From Sphingomonas sp. Leaf9 (GTDB lineage: Bacteria > Pseudomonadota > Alphaproteobacteria > Sphingomonadales > Sphingomonadaceae): a DNA stretch of 64,000 bases. This document shows, one piece after another, positions 55,150 to 63,051 of this stretch. The stretch lies in the NCBI RefSeq assembly GCF_001421355.1, contig NZ_LMKC01000004.1:372001-436000 (forward strand), given 5' to 3'. Every line of letters begins with the position of its first letter. Position 1 is the stretch's first letter. The position numbers were made by a program, and so were the translations under genes. Under the pieces are notes generated by a model. It made no database searches and was not told the origin of the DNA. It worked only from the letters and a program-made list of their open reading frames with translations.

Positions 55150-56172
55150 TTAAAAGTCGCTGCCGAGCGTCAGCGCCGGTCCCGATCCCGGCGATGCGGC
55201 CCCGCCGATCCGCTGCCGCCAGTCGAGCGACAGCCGCACCGTGCCGCGCCCGACCGGCACCGCCGCCACGGCGGACGGCCCGATATCCAGCCGCGCACCC
55301 TCGCGCTGCGCCCCACCCCAGCCACCAATGCCCAGCCGGAGCGTCCCGCGCCCGACCGTGGCGACCGGATGCAGCAGCCGCGCCGCGCCATCGGCATAGG
55401 GTTCGATCCCGTTGCGCGCGACCGCGCCAGCCTGGCCATAGGCTTCGATCGCCAGATCGCCGGGCAATCCCCGGTCGATCCCGGCGATCAGCCCCATGCC
55501 GGTCCCGCTGCGCCCCCGGTCCAGCGCGACCCGGCGTTCGACCACCATCGCCACCGGCGCGGGCAACGGCCGCCATTCGACGCCCAACGCGGCCTCCCGC
55601 CCCTGCCCTGCCAGCGGCGTCGCGATGCGCCCGGCGATCGCGGCATGCCCGTCCGCCGTCACCGGCATCCGCAGCCGCATCCCCGCCTGTCCGCCGCCCA
55701 GCTGCACCGGCCCACCGCTCGCCGCGCCCGGCCGGGCCAGCGCCCACAGGCTGATCGTCATGCGTGGTCCCGCAGCCGGCGGCAGCGGCGGCATCTGCAG
55801 CGGTGCGATGCTGCCGTCGACCGGTTCTGCCGAGGCAAAGCCGACCAGGCCGAGCAGGGCCAGCCGCACCCGATCCGCATCGGCCGGCATGGGCGCTGCG
55901 CCCCGTGCCGTCGCCACCGTCGGCAGGTCGATCATCGCCAGCGTGGTCCGGCTGACGGCCGACCGCACAACGTCCCGCAGCGGCAGCGTCACCGGCCGGT
56001 GCAGCGCCACCTCGGGCTGCGCAACCGCCACGGCCCGCACGCCCGGCAGCACGAGTCGCACCCAATGCTCCGGCGGCAATCCGTCGGGCCATAGCAGCGC
56101 GACCCGCATCCCGACCCAGCCGACCGTGACGACCGCCAGAAAGCGCAACGGGCGTCCGCGGGCCGGGGTCAC
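55150..56172 (-). CDS. Exported protein of unknown function, partner of an NfrB-like glycosyltransferase
   Basis: A 340-residue protein with a GTG start. RPLRFLAVVTVGWVGMRVALLW is a membrane anchor or signal; the rest is rich in Ala, Pro and Gly with many short beta-like stretches (GGPVQLGGGQAGMRLRMPV, AALGVEWRPLPAPVAMVVERRVAL, TVRLSLDWRQRI), reminiscent of an outer-membrane or periplasmic beta-rich protein. I do not recognise a family. It overlaps the glycosyltransferase stop by GTGA, so both are translated together and may act in surface-polysaccharide export. Confidence 0.75.
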   Translation of the reverse strand: MTPARGRPLRFLAVVTVGWVGMRVALLWPDGLPPEHWVRLVLPGVRAVAVAQPEVALHRPVTLPLRDVVRSAVSRTTLAMIDLPTVATARGAAPMPADADRVRLALLGLVGFASAEPVDGSIAPLQMPPLPPAAGPRMTISLWALARPGAASGGPVQLGGGQAGMRLRMPVTADGHAAIAGRIATPLAGQGREAALGVEWRPLPAPVAMVVERRVALDRGRSGTGMGLIAGIDRGLPGDLAIEAYGQAGAVARNGIEPYADGAARLLHPVATVGRGTLRLGIGGWGGAQREGARLDIGPSAVAAVPVGRGTVRLSLDWRQRIGGAASPGSGPALTLGSDF

Positions 56173-57560
56173 GCGCCGGGCAGCCCAGCGATGTCGGGGA
56201 AATGATGCGCGGTCTTGTCCCACCGTACCGGGCGTCCGCGCAGCGTGGCGGCATAGCGCATCACCGCCCGTCGTGCGGCCAGCAGCGCGACCAGATTGCC
56301 GACCAGCATCCGCGGGATCGATCGCCACGCCTCGTCCCGGCCATAGCTGTGCCGCACCAGCGCCCATCGCATCGCCGTACGCCACACCAGCAGGCAGAGG
56401 TTGATCGCCAGCACCAGCTGCAACGCCGGGTCCAGCGGCGTCGCATCGCTCCCGCGCAGGGTGTGCGCCGTCCCGCCCAGCCCCCACGCGACCAGCGCGA
56501 TATAGGCGACCGCCAGCACCGGAATCGCCAGGATCGCCCGCCGGTCGCGCATCCGCATCCAGTGGTCGTGCGGCCCCCCGCCAGCCTGCCACCCGATCCG
56601 GTCCCATCCGGCCAGTGCGATCCCGGTCATCCACCGCGCCTTTTGCCGGACGGCGGCGTCCAGTCGCGCGGGGAAATAGGCGCGCACCGCGACCGGCGGC
56701 CCGCCCGGCGTTTCCCGCACCCGCACGAACACCCCCCGCCCGCCCAGCGCGCGAACGGTCAGCCCCAGCTCGTAATCCTCGGTCAGGCTGGTTTCGTCGA
56801 ACGGCAGGCCCCCGCGCCGCGCGGCGATACGCGACAGCATGGCCGCCGAAATGGCGCAGCCCACCCCGGCCAGCGGCAGCTCGGCACCCAGTGCACCGCG
56901 CACCGGCAATTGCCGGCCATGCGCCTCGGCGAATTCGTCGATATAATGTCCCGATACCCAGCGCGATTCGGGATCGGCCAGCGGCAGGACGGGGATCTGT
57001 ACCGTATCGGCCGTGGTCAGCAGGTGATCGTACACCCGCAATTCGCCGGGATGCACCACGTCCTCGGCATCGTGCAGCACCATCGCGGTAAAGGGGCGCC
57101 CCTCGGCCGCGCCATCGGCGATGATCGCCCGCCATAGCGCGTTCAGGCAGTCGGCCTTGGTCGTCGGCCCCGGAGCGGGCGTCAGCGTCAGCCGCACCCG
57201 ATCGTCCTCGGTCGCCACCGCGACGATCGCGGCAATGGTCGCGCGGTCGTTGGGATAGGCCCCGGCATAGAGCCGCCAGTCGGGATGGTCGAACCGCGCC
57301 AGCGTCGCGCGCAGCATCGCGCCGATGACGACCGCCTCATCCCATGCCGGCACCATCACCGCGATCCGTCCGGTACAGCCGCTACGGGGAAAGTCGTCCA
57401 GCGTCGGTTGGGACGCACCACGCCACCAGCGGCGGATCGCGCGGAGCAGGAATGCGCCGTCGACCGCCAGATCGTCCAGCCCGCCGATCAGGAATCCCAC
57501 GGCGGCGAACAACATGGTCTCGCGCGCGATCGCATCAATCCATGCGATTACTGCATCCAT
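56169..57560 (-). CDS. Membrane glycosyltransferase, NfrB-like (family 2)
   Basis: A 463-residue protein: an N-terminal hydrophobic helix, a GT-A domain with IAVMVPAWDEAVVIGAML, VLHDAEDVVHPGELRVYDHLL (DxD-type), TSLTEDYELGLTVRALGGRGVFVR and the processive-type motif RQKARWMTGIALAGW (QxxRW), then two to three C-terminal membrane helices. It resembles the glycosyltransferase part of NfrB (N4 phage receptor system), which makes a surface glycan. The C-terminal SAVED/MshEN domain of longer NfrB proteins is absent. Confidence 0.87.
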   Translation of the reverse strand: MDAVIAWIDAIARETMLFAAVGFLIGGLDDLAVDGAFLLRAIRRWWRGASQPTLDDFPRSGCTGRIAVMVPAWDEAVVIGAMLRATLARFDHPDWRLYAGAYPNDRATIAAIVAVATEDDRVRLTLTPAPGPTTKADCLNALWRAIIADGAAEGRPFTAMVLHDAEDVVHPGELRVYDHLLTTADTVQIPVLPLADPESRWVSGHYIDEFAEAHGRQLPVRGALGAELPLAGVGCAISAAMLSRIAARRGGLPFDETSLTEDYELGLTVRALGGRGVFVRVRETPGGPPVAVRAYFPARLDAAVRQKARWMTGIALAGWDRIGWQAGGGPHDHWMRMRDRRAILAIPVLAVAYIALVAWGLGGTAHTLRGSDATPLDPALQLVLAINLCLLVWRTAMRWALVRHSYGRDEAWRSIPRMLVGNLVALLAARRAVMRYAATLRGRPVRWDKTAHHFPDIAGLPGA

Positions 57561-57731
57561 GCCCGTTTCCCCCGAACCGTTCCTGGATATGGTCTACGAC
57601 GCGGCGGCGATGCCCGACAAGCCGTTCGCTGTCGCAGCATCGCCGCCATCGTTAATTTTTATCGTGTCCGATTGAACCGCCGGGGAATCGGGACGTTGGC
57701 GAAAACGGTCCTTAATCCCCCTTTCGGGACT

Positions 57732-57777
57732 GGTGCTTCGCGCACCGGCCGCGCCGAGCGTATCGACGGCGCGGCCG
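57732..57777 (-). terminator. Tandem GC-rich hairpins after the RcnB-like gene
   Basis: A perfect 11-bp inverted repeat (57746-57756 with 57767-57777; CGGCCGCGCCG arms, 10-base loop) starts 10 bases after the stop of the RcnB-like gene, followed by a second hairpin GGTGC/GCACC (57732-57746). There is no T run, so termination may need Rho or the hairpins may protect the 3' end. Confidence 0.6.
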
Positions 57778-57787
57778 AACCGCGCGC

Positions 57788-58297
57788 TTACCAATAAAAG
57801 TTGCGGATCACGTCGATCACCCGCCCGCGCCGGTAATCGACCAGCACGACGTCGTTATAATGCCGCACCCAGCGCTGGTTCACGCGGGCCGGGGGCAGGC
57901 GATAGCGGCCGGGATCGGCGATCCAGTAACGCTGCGCATAATAGGGGCGCCCGATCGCGATGCCGGGGCGGAACGTCTGATACCGGAACGGCGCGTTCCA
58001 GTTGCCGCGGGCATAGACGCCGCGATGTCCCTGGCGATAGGCGCGCCAGTCGTTGCGGCCCCATGCCCGGTCGCGGCGGTCCTCGCGATATTCACGCCGC
58101 GCACGGTTCAGGTCGCGGCGTTCGTCGCGGATGTCGCGCGGGTCGCCACGGCGCAGCGCCTGGGCATATTCGCGGCGTTCTTCGCGAATATCCCGCCGGT
58201 CGCGGCGTAGTTCATGGCGCGACTGGGCCATGGCCGGGGTCGCGACGGCGGGGAGGGCGACGGTCGCCGCCAGTGCTGCCAGAATGATCTTTCGCAT
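57788..58297 (-). CDS. RcnB-like exported basic protein
   Basis: A 169-residue protein with a signal peptide (MRKIILAALAATVALPAVA, cleavage near AMA-QS), a highly charged Arg/Asp/Glu repeat (RRDRRDIREERREY... DERRDLNRARREYREDRRDR), and a C-terminal RcnB domain with RYWIADPGRYRLPPARVNQRWVRHYNDVVLVDYRRGRVIDVI. RcnB proteins are periplasmic and in E. coli influence nickel/cobalt export. Its ribosome binding site is partly inside a hairpin. Metal link is by family only. Confidence 0.85.
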   Translation of the reverse strand: MRKIILAALAATVALPAVATPAMAQSRHELRRDRRDIREERREYAQALRRGDPRDIRDERRDLNRARREYREDRRDRAWGRNDWRAYRQGHRGVYARGNWNAPFRYQTFRPGIAIGRPYYAQRYWIADPGRYRLPPARVNQRWVRHYNDVVLVDYRRGRVIDVIRNFYW

Positions 58298-58307
58298 CGG
58301 GATTGCT

Positions 58308-58330
58308 CCTGTCCTCTTGATGAGGACAGG
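58308..58330 (-). promoter_or_regulatory. Hairpin next to the RcnB-like start
   Basis: CCTGTCCTC (58308-58316) and GAGGACAGG (58322-58330) are perfect 9-bp inverted arms around a five-base loop. In the minus-strand transcript the 3' arm ends in ACAGG, joined to AGCAAUCCCG before the start codon, so the AGGAG ribosome binding site is partly paired. Confidence 0.55.
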
Positions 58331-58431
58331 GATGCCCGGGTCGCGCTGAACGCGCGGCGAATGCGATCGTCAGCGTTCTGAAAGGGTCAGGAGTCGCCGG
58401 GATGCCGGCGACCCCCTGTCGGGAACGCCGC

Positions 58432-58905
58432 TTACCGGTTCTGCGCCGGCCCGCCGGTGCCCGGTGCGCCGACCGTGCCGATATTGCCGAACAGGTCGCG
58501 GAAGAAGTTCGATTCGCGGCCCAGCGTCGGGGTCTTCTTGTCCCACGGGCTGATGCCGACGACCTGATCGACGCCGGTACGGTCGATCTTGGTCACGTTG
58601 CCGGCCTGGTCGAAACTGATCTTCAACGTCGTCTGGTCGACGGCACGCGGGCGGTTGAACGCCAGGTTGCGGCTGTCGCGCGACAGATAGAACCATTCGC
58701 GATCGGAAAACTGCCCGACGAAAGTGGGCGTGCCCAGCGTCTGCAGCACCGACTGGCGGGTATCTACGCCCGGCTGGACCGCGTTGACCAGATCGGGATC
58801 GATGACATAGCCCTGGTGGCTGCGCAGCTTCGTGCAACCTCCCAGGCCCGCCGCGGCACAGGCGATCATCAGCGCCACTGCGCCACGGGTGGGGAAGCGA
58901 ACCAT
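58432..58905 (-). CDS. bamE: Outer membrane protein assembly factor BamE
   Basis: A 157-residue lipoprotein: MVRFPTRGAVALMIACAAAGLGGC is a signal with lipobox (LGGC), and the BamE core reads DPDLVNAVQPGVDTRQSVLQTLGTPTFVGQFSDREWFYLSRDS. BamE supports the BAM complex that inserts beta-barrel proteins. The C-terminal FFRDLFGNIGTVGAPGTGG tail is as in alphaproteobacterial members. Divergent from the cytochrome bc1 chaperone gene, a common arrangement. Confidence 0.92.
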   Translation of the reverse strand: MVRFPTRGAVALMIACAAAGLGGCTKLRSHQGYVIDPDLVNAVQPGVDTRQSVLQTLGTPTFVGQFSDREWFYLSRDSRNLAFNRPRAVDQTTLKISFDQAGNVTKIDRTGVDQVVGISPWDKKTPTLGRESNFFRDLFGNIGTVGAPGTGGPAQNR

Positions 58906-59022
58906 AAAATCTCCGTCCAGCGAACGCGCGACCGGGCCGACGCGATTGCATCGCGCAGCCACGCGTTCAATATGACGGACCCGCGTTATCCACAAGCGCG
59001 CCCTTCATCTGCCCGGAGAGTC

Positions 59023-59532
59023 ATGCCGCTATCCCGCCTGTTCCGTCGCGAACCGCCGCCGCGCATCGCCACCACCCTGTATACTGCGGTCGTGGCGCGC
59101 GGGCGGATGCCGCACTGGTATCTGGCCGGCGGGGTGCCCGACACGCTCGACGGGCGGTTCGACATGATCGCCGCCGTCTTGTCGATGGTGATGCTCCGGC
59201 TGGAGGGCGAGGGGGCAGGGGCCGCCCCTGCCGCGAGCCTTGCCGAATGTTTCGTCGACGACATGGACGGGCAGCTGCGCCAGATCGGTTTCGGCGACAT
59301 GGTGGTCGGCAAGCATATCGGGCGGATGATGGCGGCGCTGGGCGGGCGGCTGGGCGCGTATCGCGACGGATTGTCCGATGGCGGTTTCGAATCGGCGCTG
59401 GTCCGCAACCTCTATCGCGGGGTCGAACCCGCCCCCGACGCGCTTGCTCATGTCGCGGCCGAATTGCGCGCCCTTCGCGTCGCGCTCGACACCGTGTCCA
59501 TCGACGATCTCCTTGCCGGAACCCTGCCATGA
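59023..59532 (+). CDS. Ubiquinol-cytochrome c chaperone (CBP3-like)
   Basis: A 169-residue protein with the ubiquinol_cyt_C_chap domain: ATTLYTAVVARGRMPHWYLAGGVPDTLDGRFDMIAAVLSMVMLRLEG, SLAECFVDDMDGQLRQIGFGDMVVGKHIGRMMAALGGRLGAYRDGL. Mitochondrial CBP3 helps assemble the cytochrome bc1 complex. ATG 59023 follows GGAGAG; a longer frame upstream is inside the divergent promoter. Its stop overlaps the DUF177 gene (ATGA). Confidence 0.9.
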   Translation: MPLSRLFRREPPPRIATTLYTAVVARGRMPHWYLAGGVPDTLDGRFDMIAAVLSMVMLRLEGEGAGAAPAASLAECFVDDMDGQLRQIGFGDMVVGKHIGRMMAALGGRLGAYRDGLSDGGFESALVRNLYRGVEPAPDALAHVAAELRALRVALDTVSIDDLLAGTLP

Positions 59533-60047
59533 CCCCTGAATTCCACCGCCCCGTGCGCATCGACCAGATCGGGGAGGGCGAGCTGAAGCAGCACATCAGC
59601 GCCGATGCCGACGAACGCCGCCGGTTGATGGGCCGCTTCAACCTGCTCGAACTCGATTCGCTTGAGGCAGATTACAGCCTGCGCCGCGACGCCGCCGGCA
59701 TCGTCGCCACCGGGCGACTGACGGCCAAGGTCGCGCAGCCTTGCGTCGCCAGCGGCGAACCGGTGCCCGAAACGGTCGACGAAGCCTTCACCCTGCGGTT
59801 CCTGCCCGAAGGCAGCGTGGAACATGGCGAACTCGAACTCGACGACGATGCGCTCGACACGATGTTCTACACCGGATCGGCGATCGATCTGGGCGAAGCG
59901 GCGGCGGAAACGCTCGCGCTGGCGCTCGACCCCTATCCGCGCAGCCCCCATGCCGAGGAAGCGTTGCGCGCGGCTGGCGTGCTGAAGGAGGAGGAGGCGG
60001 GACCGCTGACGGCGCTCGGCGGCCTGGCCGACCTGCTCAAGAAATAG
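59529..60047 (+). CDS. DUF177 (YceD-like) protein
   Basis: A 172-residue protein: FHRPVRIDQIGEGELKQHISADADERRRLMGRFNLLELDSLEADYSL, then RLTAKVAQPCVASGEPVPETVDEAFTLRFLP and an acidic middle, with DLGEAAAETLALALDPYPRSP near the end. This family (YceD/DUF177) accompanies rpmF in many bacteria and is linked to 23S rRNA accumulation in plants and E. coli. No rpmF follows here. Coupled to the CBP3-like gene; convergent with the TetR gene (eight-base gap). Confidence 0.9.
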   Translation: MTPEFHRPVRIDQIGEGELKQHISADADERRRLMGRFNLLELDSLEADYSLRRDAAGIVATGRLTAKVAQPCVASGEPVPETVDEAFTLRFLPEGSVEHGELELDDDALDTMFYTGSAIDLGEAAAETLALALDPYPRSPHAEEALRAAGVLKEEEAGPLTALGGLADLLKK

Positions 60048-60055
60048 GCGAAGGG

Positions 60056-60661
60056 TCAGCCGATGCCCTGCGCCAGCAGTGCGGCGATGGTATCGGCCAC
60101 CGCCTCCGGCGTGCGATCCTCGTCCCACACGCCGTAACGCAGGCCCAGGAACACGTTCATCCCCATGATCGCCCAGGCGTGGATCTCCGCCTGGGTATCG
60201 TCCGGCCCGATGCGGATGCGCGCGGCGATGCGGTCGGCAGTCGTCGCATAATGCTGGCGGAAGCTGGCGGGATCGACGAACTCCGCCTCGTCGATGATGC
60301 GATAGATTTCCTTGTGACTCCGCACGAAACGGATGAATTCCAGCAGGCCCGCGCGTTCCGCCGCGATGCGCCCGTCCGCTTCGCGAATCGCCGGGCCGAC
60401 ATGATCGCGCACCTGCGCCGACATGTCGGCGACCAGCGCGCGGAACACCGCGTCCTTCGAATCGAAATAGGTGTAGAAACTGCCCAGCGCCACGCCGGCC
60501 CGCCGCGTGATCCCGCTGATCGATCCTTCGTGAAATCCCTTTTCCCCGAACTCGGCGGCGGCGGCGTCGAGGATGGCGCGCTGCGTCCGGCGACCGCGTT
60601 CGGTGCGTGGCACCTTGTCCACCGATGCAGGGGCACCGGGACCGGCAGCGTCGGTCGCCAT
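60056..60661 (-). CDS. TetR-family transcriptional regulator
   Basis: A 201-residue repressor-type protein with the TetR helix-turn-helix (~20-65): TQRAILDAAAAEFGEKGFHEGSISGITRRAGVALGSFYTYFDSKDAVFRALV. The C-terminal ligand-binding part is helical and unrevealing. It faces the TonB receptor gene across 115 bp that contain a promoter and dyad, so it probably controls that uptake gene and itself. Its Shine-Dalgarno sequence is GGAGAGGAG. Confidence 0.92.
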   Translation of the reverse strand: MATDAAGPGAPASVDKVPRTERGRRTQRAILDAAAAEFGEKGFHEGSISGITRRAGVALGSFYTYFDSKDAVFRALVADMSAQVRDHVGPAIREADGRIAAERAGLLEFIRFVRSHKEIYRIIDEAEFVDPASFRQHYATTADRIAARIRIGPDDTQAEIHAWAIMGMNVFLGLRYGVWDEDRTPEAVADTIAALLAQGIG

Positions 60662-60690
60662 GATTTTTCTCCTCTCCTGTCGGGCGCAAG

Positions 60691-60719
60691 TTGAAACCCG
60701 GTTCAGCTTTCAGTATAGC
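60691..60719 (+). promoter_or_regulatory. Promoter and candidate TetR operator for the TonB receptor
   Basis: TTGAAA (60691-60696) and TATAGC (60714-60719) are separated by exactly 17 bases, a good vegetative promoter reading right. A dyad TGAA-N6-TTCA (60692-60705) overlaps the -35 element, where a TetR-type repressor would block polymerase. The ATG of the receptor is 57 bases further on. Confidence 0.6.
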
Positions 60720-60776
60720 GAAGCGCAAAGACGTACAACCCGGCCAACGGGTGGCGTTCATATCAGGGAGAGGTCG

Positions 60777-63014
60777 ATGCGCCGCACATTCGGAATCCGC
60801 GCCAGTCTGCTTTTGGGGGCGGCACTCGCCGCATCGCCCGCACTCGCGCAAACCACGGAAACGCCGCCCGCTGCCCCGGCCGACTCGGCATCGGTGGTTG
60901 AGGATCAGGGCGACGGCGATATCGTCGTCACGGCGCGTCGCCGTGCCGAAAGCGTCATCGACGTGCCGATCGCAATGTCGGTCGTCACCGGCGACCAGCT
61001 GACCCGCACCGGCGCAGTCGACATCACCGCCTTGCAGGACAAGACCCCCAACCTGACGCTGCAGATCGCGCGCGGGTCGAACTCGACGCTGATCGCCTTC
61101 AGCCGCGGCGTGGGACAGCAGGACCCGCTATGGGGCTTCGAACCCGGCGTCGGTCTCTATCTCGACGACGTCTATGTCGCCCGGCCGCAGGGCGCGGTAC
61201 TCGATATCTTCGACGTCGAGCGCGTGGAAGTGCTGCGCGGGCCGCAGGGCACGCTGTACGGCCGCAACACCATCGGCGGCGCGATCAAATACGTGACCAA
61301 GCGGCTGGGCCACGACTATGCCGCCACCGCCCGTGCCTCCTACGGCGCGTACAACCAGTTCGATCTGGTCGGGCAGGTGACGGTGCCGATCGGCGACACC
61401 CTCGCGATCGGCGGCGCGATCGCCCGCTACAAGCGCGACGGATACGGCACCAACCTGACCACCGGCGCCGATCAGTATGACAAGGACGTGCTGGCCGCGC
61501 GCGTGTCGGCCGAATGGACCCCGACCGATGCGATCTTCGTCCGCGTCGCGGGCGATCGCACGCTCGACCGCTCGAACCCGCGCCACGGCACCCGCCTGAC
61601 CGGCAACGGCAACGACGCGCGCTATGCCCCGACCGGCAATGTCTATGACACCCGCGCCGGCATCGGCGACCGCAACCGCGTGGTGGCGCAGGGGGTGTCG
61701 CTGACCGGCGAGTTCCAGCTCTCCGACCTGCTGACCTTCAAATCGATCAGCGCGTATCGCGAAGGCGCGACCAACACCGTCATCGATTTCGACAACACCG
61801 CGCTGCCGACGTTGGACGTGCCGGCGGAATATGACGACAACCAGTTCACGCAGGAACTCCAGCTGCTGGTGCAGGGCGACCGGGTGCAGGGGGTCGTCGG
61901 TCTCTATTACCTCAACGCCACCGCGTCGGGCGCGTTCGACACGGTGCTCGGCGGCCTCAACCTCACCACGCTGACCTCGGGCGAGGTGAAGACCAAGAGC
62001 TATGCCGCGTTCGGCGACATCAGCTTCGACGTGACCGACCAGCTGAAGATTTCGGGCGGCCTGCGCTATACCAAGGACGACAAGACCGGCACGGTGTTCC
62101 GCCGCAACTATACCGGCATCCGGTCCCCACGCTTCGGCAATGCCAATGCCGTACCCGGCCTGATCCGCACCGATTACACCAACGACCGCAGCTTCGACCA
62201 GTTCACCCCGCGCGTCTCGATCAGCTATGAGCCGCGCAAGGATCTGAACCTCTATGCGTCATGGGGCAGGGGGTTCAAATCGGGCGGGTTCGACATGCGC
62301 GGCGATGCGGTGTTCACGCCCACCACCGTCAATGGCTATGATCCCGAAAAGATCACCAGCTACGAAGTCGGCATGAAGGGCGCGTTCCTCGACCGCACGC
62401 TGTTCCTCAACATGGCCGGCTATTATTCGCGCTACACCGACCAGCAGGTCACGGTGCAGGTGCCCAACATCAACGGCGGCATCGCCAGCTTCGTGGATAA
62501 CGCCGGCAAAGCGGACATTTACGGCCTGGAGATCGAGGCGCGGATGGTCCCGTCGCGTGAATTTTCGGCGCAGGTGTCGTTCGGCTACACCAATGCCGAC
62601 TACAAGGAATTCCTGACCTTCATCAACGGCGGCACGACCCCGGTCGATGTGTCGAACCAGCGCGTGTTTCAGAATACGCCCGAATTCACCGCCGCCGCGT
62701 CGTTCACCGCCTCGACCGACTTTGCCGGCGGCGCGCTGTCGGTCACCCCCGAAGTGACGCTGCGCAGCGATTATTCGCTGTTCGAAATCCCGACCCCCGC
62801 GCTCGACCAGGACGGCTATGCGCTGGTCAATGCCTCGGTGAACTGGCTGTCAGGCAATGGCCGATATCGCCTCGGCATGGCGCTGCGCAACCTGACCGAC
62901 GAACGCTACCGGGTGGGCGGCTACAACTTCCCCGGCGCGCTCTTCGGCAATTCGATCATCGGCTATTACGGCCCGCCGCGCACGGCCACCGCAACGTTCG
63001 AAGTGAAGTTCTAA
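60777..63014 (+). CDS. TonB-dependent outer membrane receptor
   Basis: A 745-residue receptor: signal peptide (MRRTFGIRASLLLGAALAA, cleavage near ALA-QT), a TonB-box region around GDIVVTARRRAESVIDVPIAMSVVTGDQL, a plug domain (~60-170; VERVEVLRGPQGTLYGRNTIGGAI) and a 22-strand barrel ending LRNLTDERYRVGGYNFPGALFGNSIIGYYGPPRTATATFEVKF with the aromatic C-terminal residue. It takes up a large or scarce ligand with energy from TonB. The ligand is not identifiable. ATG 60777 follows AGGGAGAGG. An MFS gene follows, probably in the same operon. Confidence 0.94.
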   Translation: MRRTFGIRASLLLGAALAASPALAQTTETPPAAPADSASVVEDQGDGDIVVTARRRAESVIDVPIAMSVVTGDQLTRTGAVDITALQDKTPNLTLQIARGSNSTLIAFSRGVGQQDPLWGFEPGVGLYLDDVYVARPQGAVLDIFDVERVEVLRGPQGTLYGRNTIGGAIKYVTKRLGHDYAATARASYGAYNQFDLVGQVTVPIGDTLAIGGAIARYKRDGYGTNLTTGADQYDKDVLAARVSAEWTPTDAIFVRVAGDRTLDRSNPRHGTRLTGNGNDARYAPTGNVYDTRAGIGDRNRVVAQGVSLTGEFQLSDLLTFKSISAYREGATNTVIDFDNTALPTLDVPAEYDDNQFTQELQLLVQGDRVQGVVGLYYLNATASGAFDTVLGGLNLTTLTSGEVKTKSYAAFGDISFDVTDQLKISGGLRYTKDDKTGTVFRRNYTGIRSPRFGNANAVPGLIRTDYTNDRSFDQFTPRVSISYEPRKDLNLYASWGRGFKSGGFDMRGDAVFTPTTVNGYDPEKITSYEVGMKGAFLDRTLFLNMAGYYSRYTDQQVTVQVPNINGGIASFVDNAGKADIYGLEIEARMVPSREFSAQVSFGYTNADYKEFLTFINGGTTPVDVSNQRVFQNTPEFTAAASFTASTDFAGGALSVTPEVTLRSDYSLFEIPTPALDQDGYALVNASVNWLSGNGRYRLGMALRNLTDERYRVGGYNFPGALFGNSIIGYYGPPRTATATFEVKF

Positions 63015-63015
63015 A

Positions 63016-63036
63016 TCCTCCCCGGCACGGGGAGGA
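63016..63036 (+). terminator. Perfect hairpin between the TonB receptor and MFS genes
   Basis: TCCTCCCCG (63016-63024) and CGGGGAGGA (63028-63036) are perfect 9-bp arms with a three-base loop, two bases after the receptor stop and 15 bases before the MFS start. There is no T run, so it may weaken rather than end transcription, or stabilise the receptor mRNA. Confidence 0.5.
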
Positions 63037-63051
63037 TCTTCGAGGAAGTGC

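Noticed and set aside
56173..57135. Upstream extension of the 340-residue partner protein (open frame back to 57135)
   Set aside because: The extension overlaps the whole glycosyltransferase in another frame; the GTG at 56172 overlapping the upstream stop is the normal arrangement.
56202..57137. Plus-strand frame opposite the NfrB-like glycosyltransferase
   Set aside because: Antisense shadow; rich in Arg, Gln and His with no start context.
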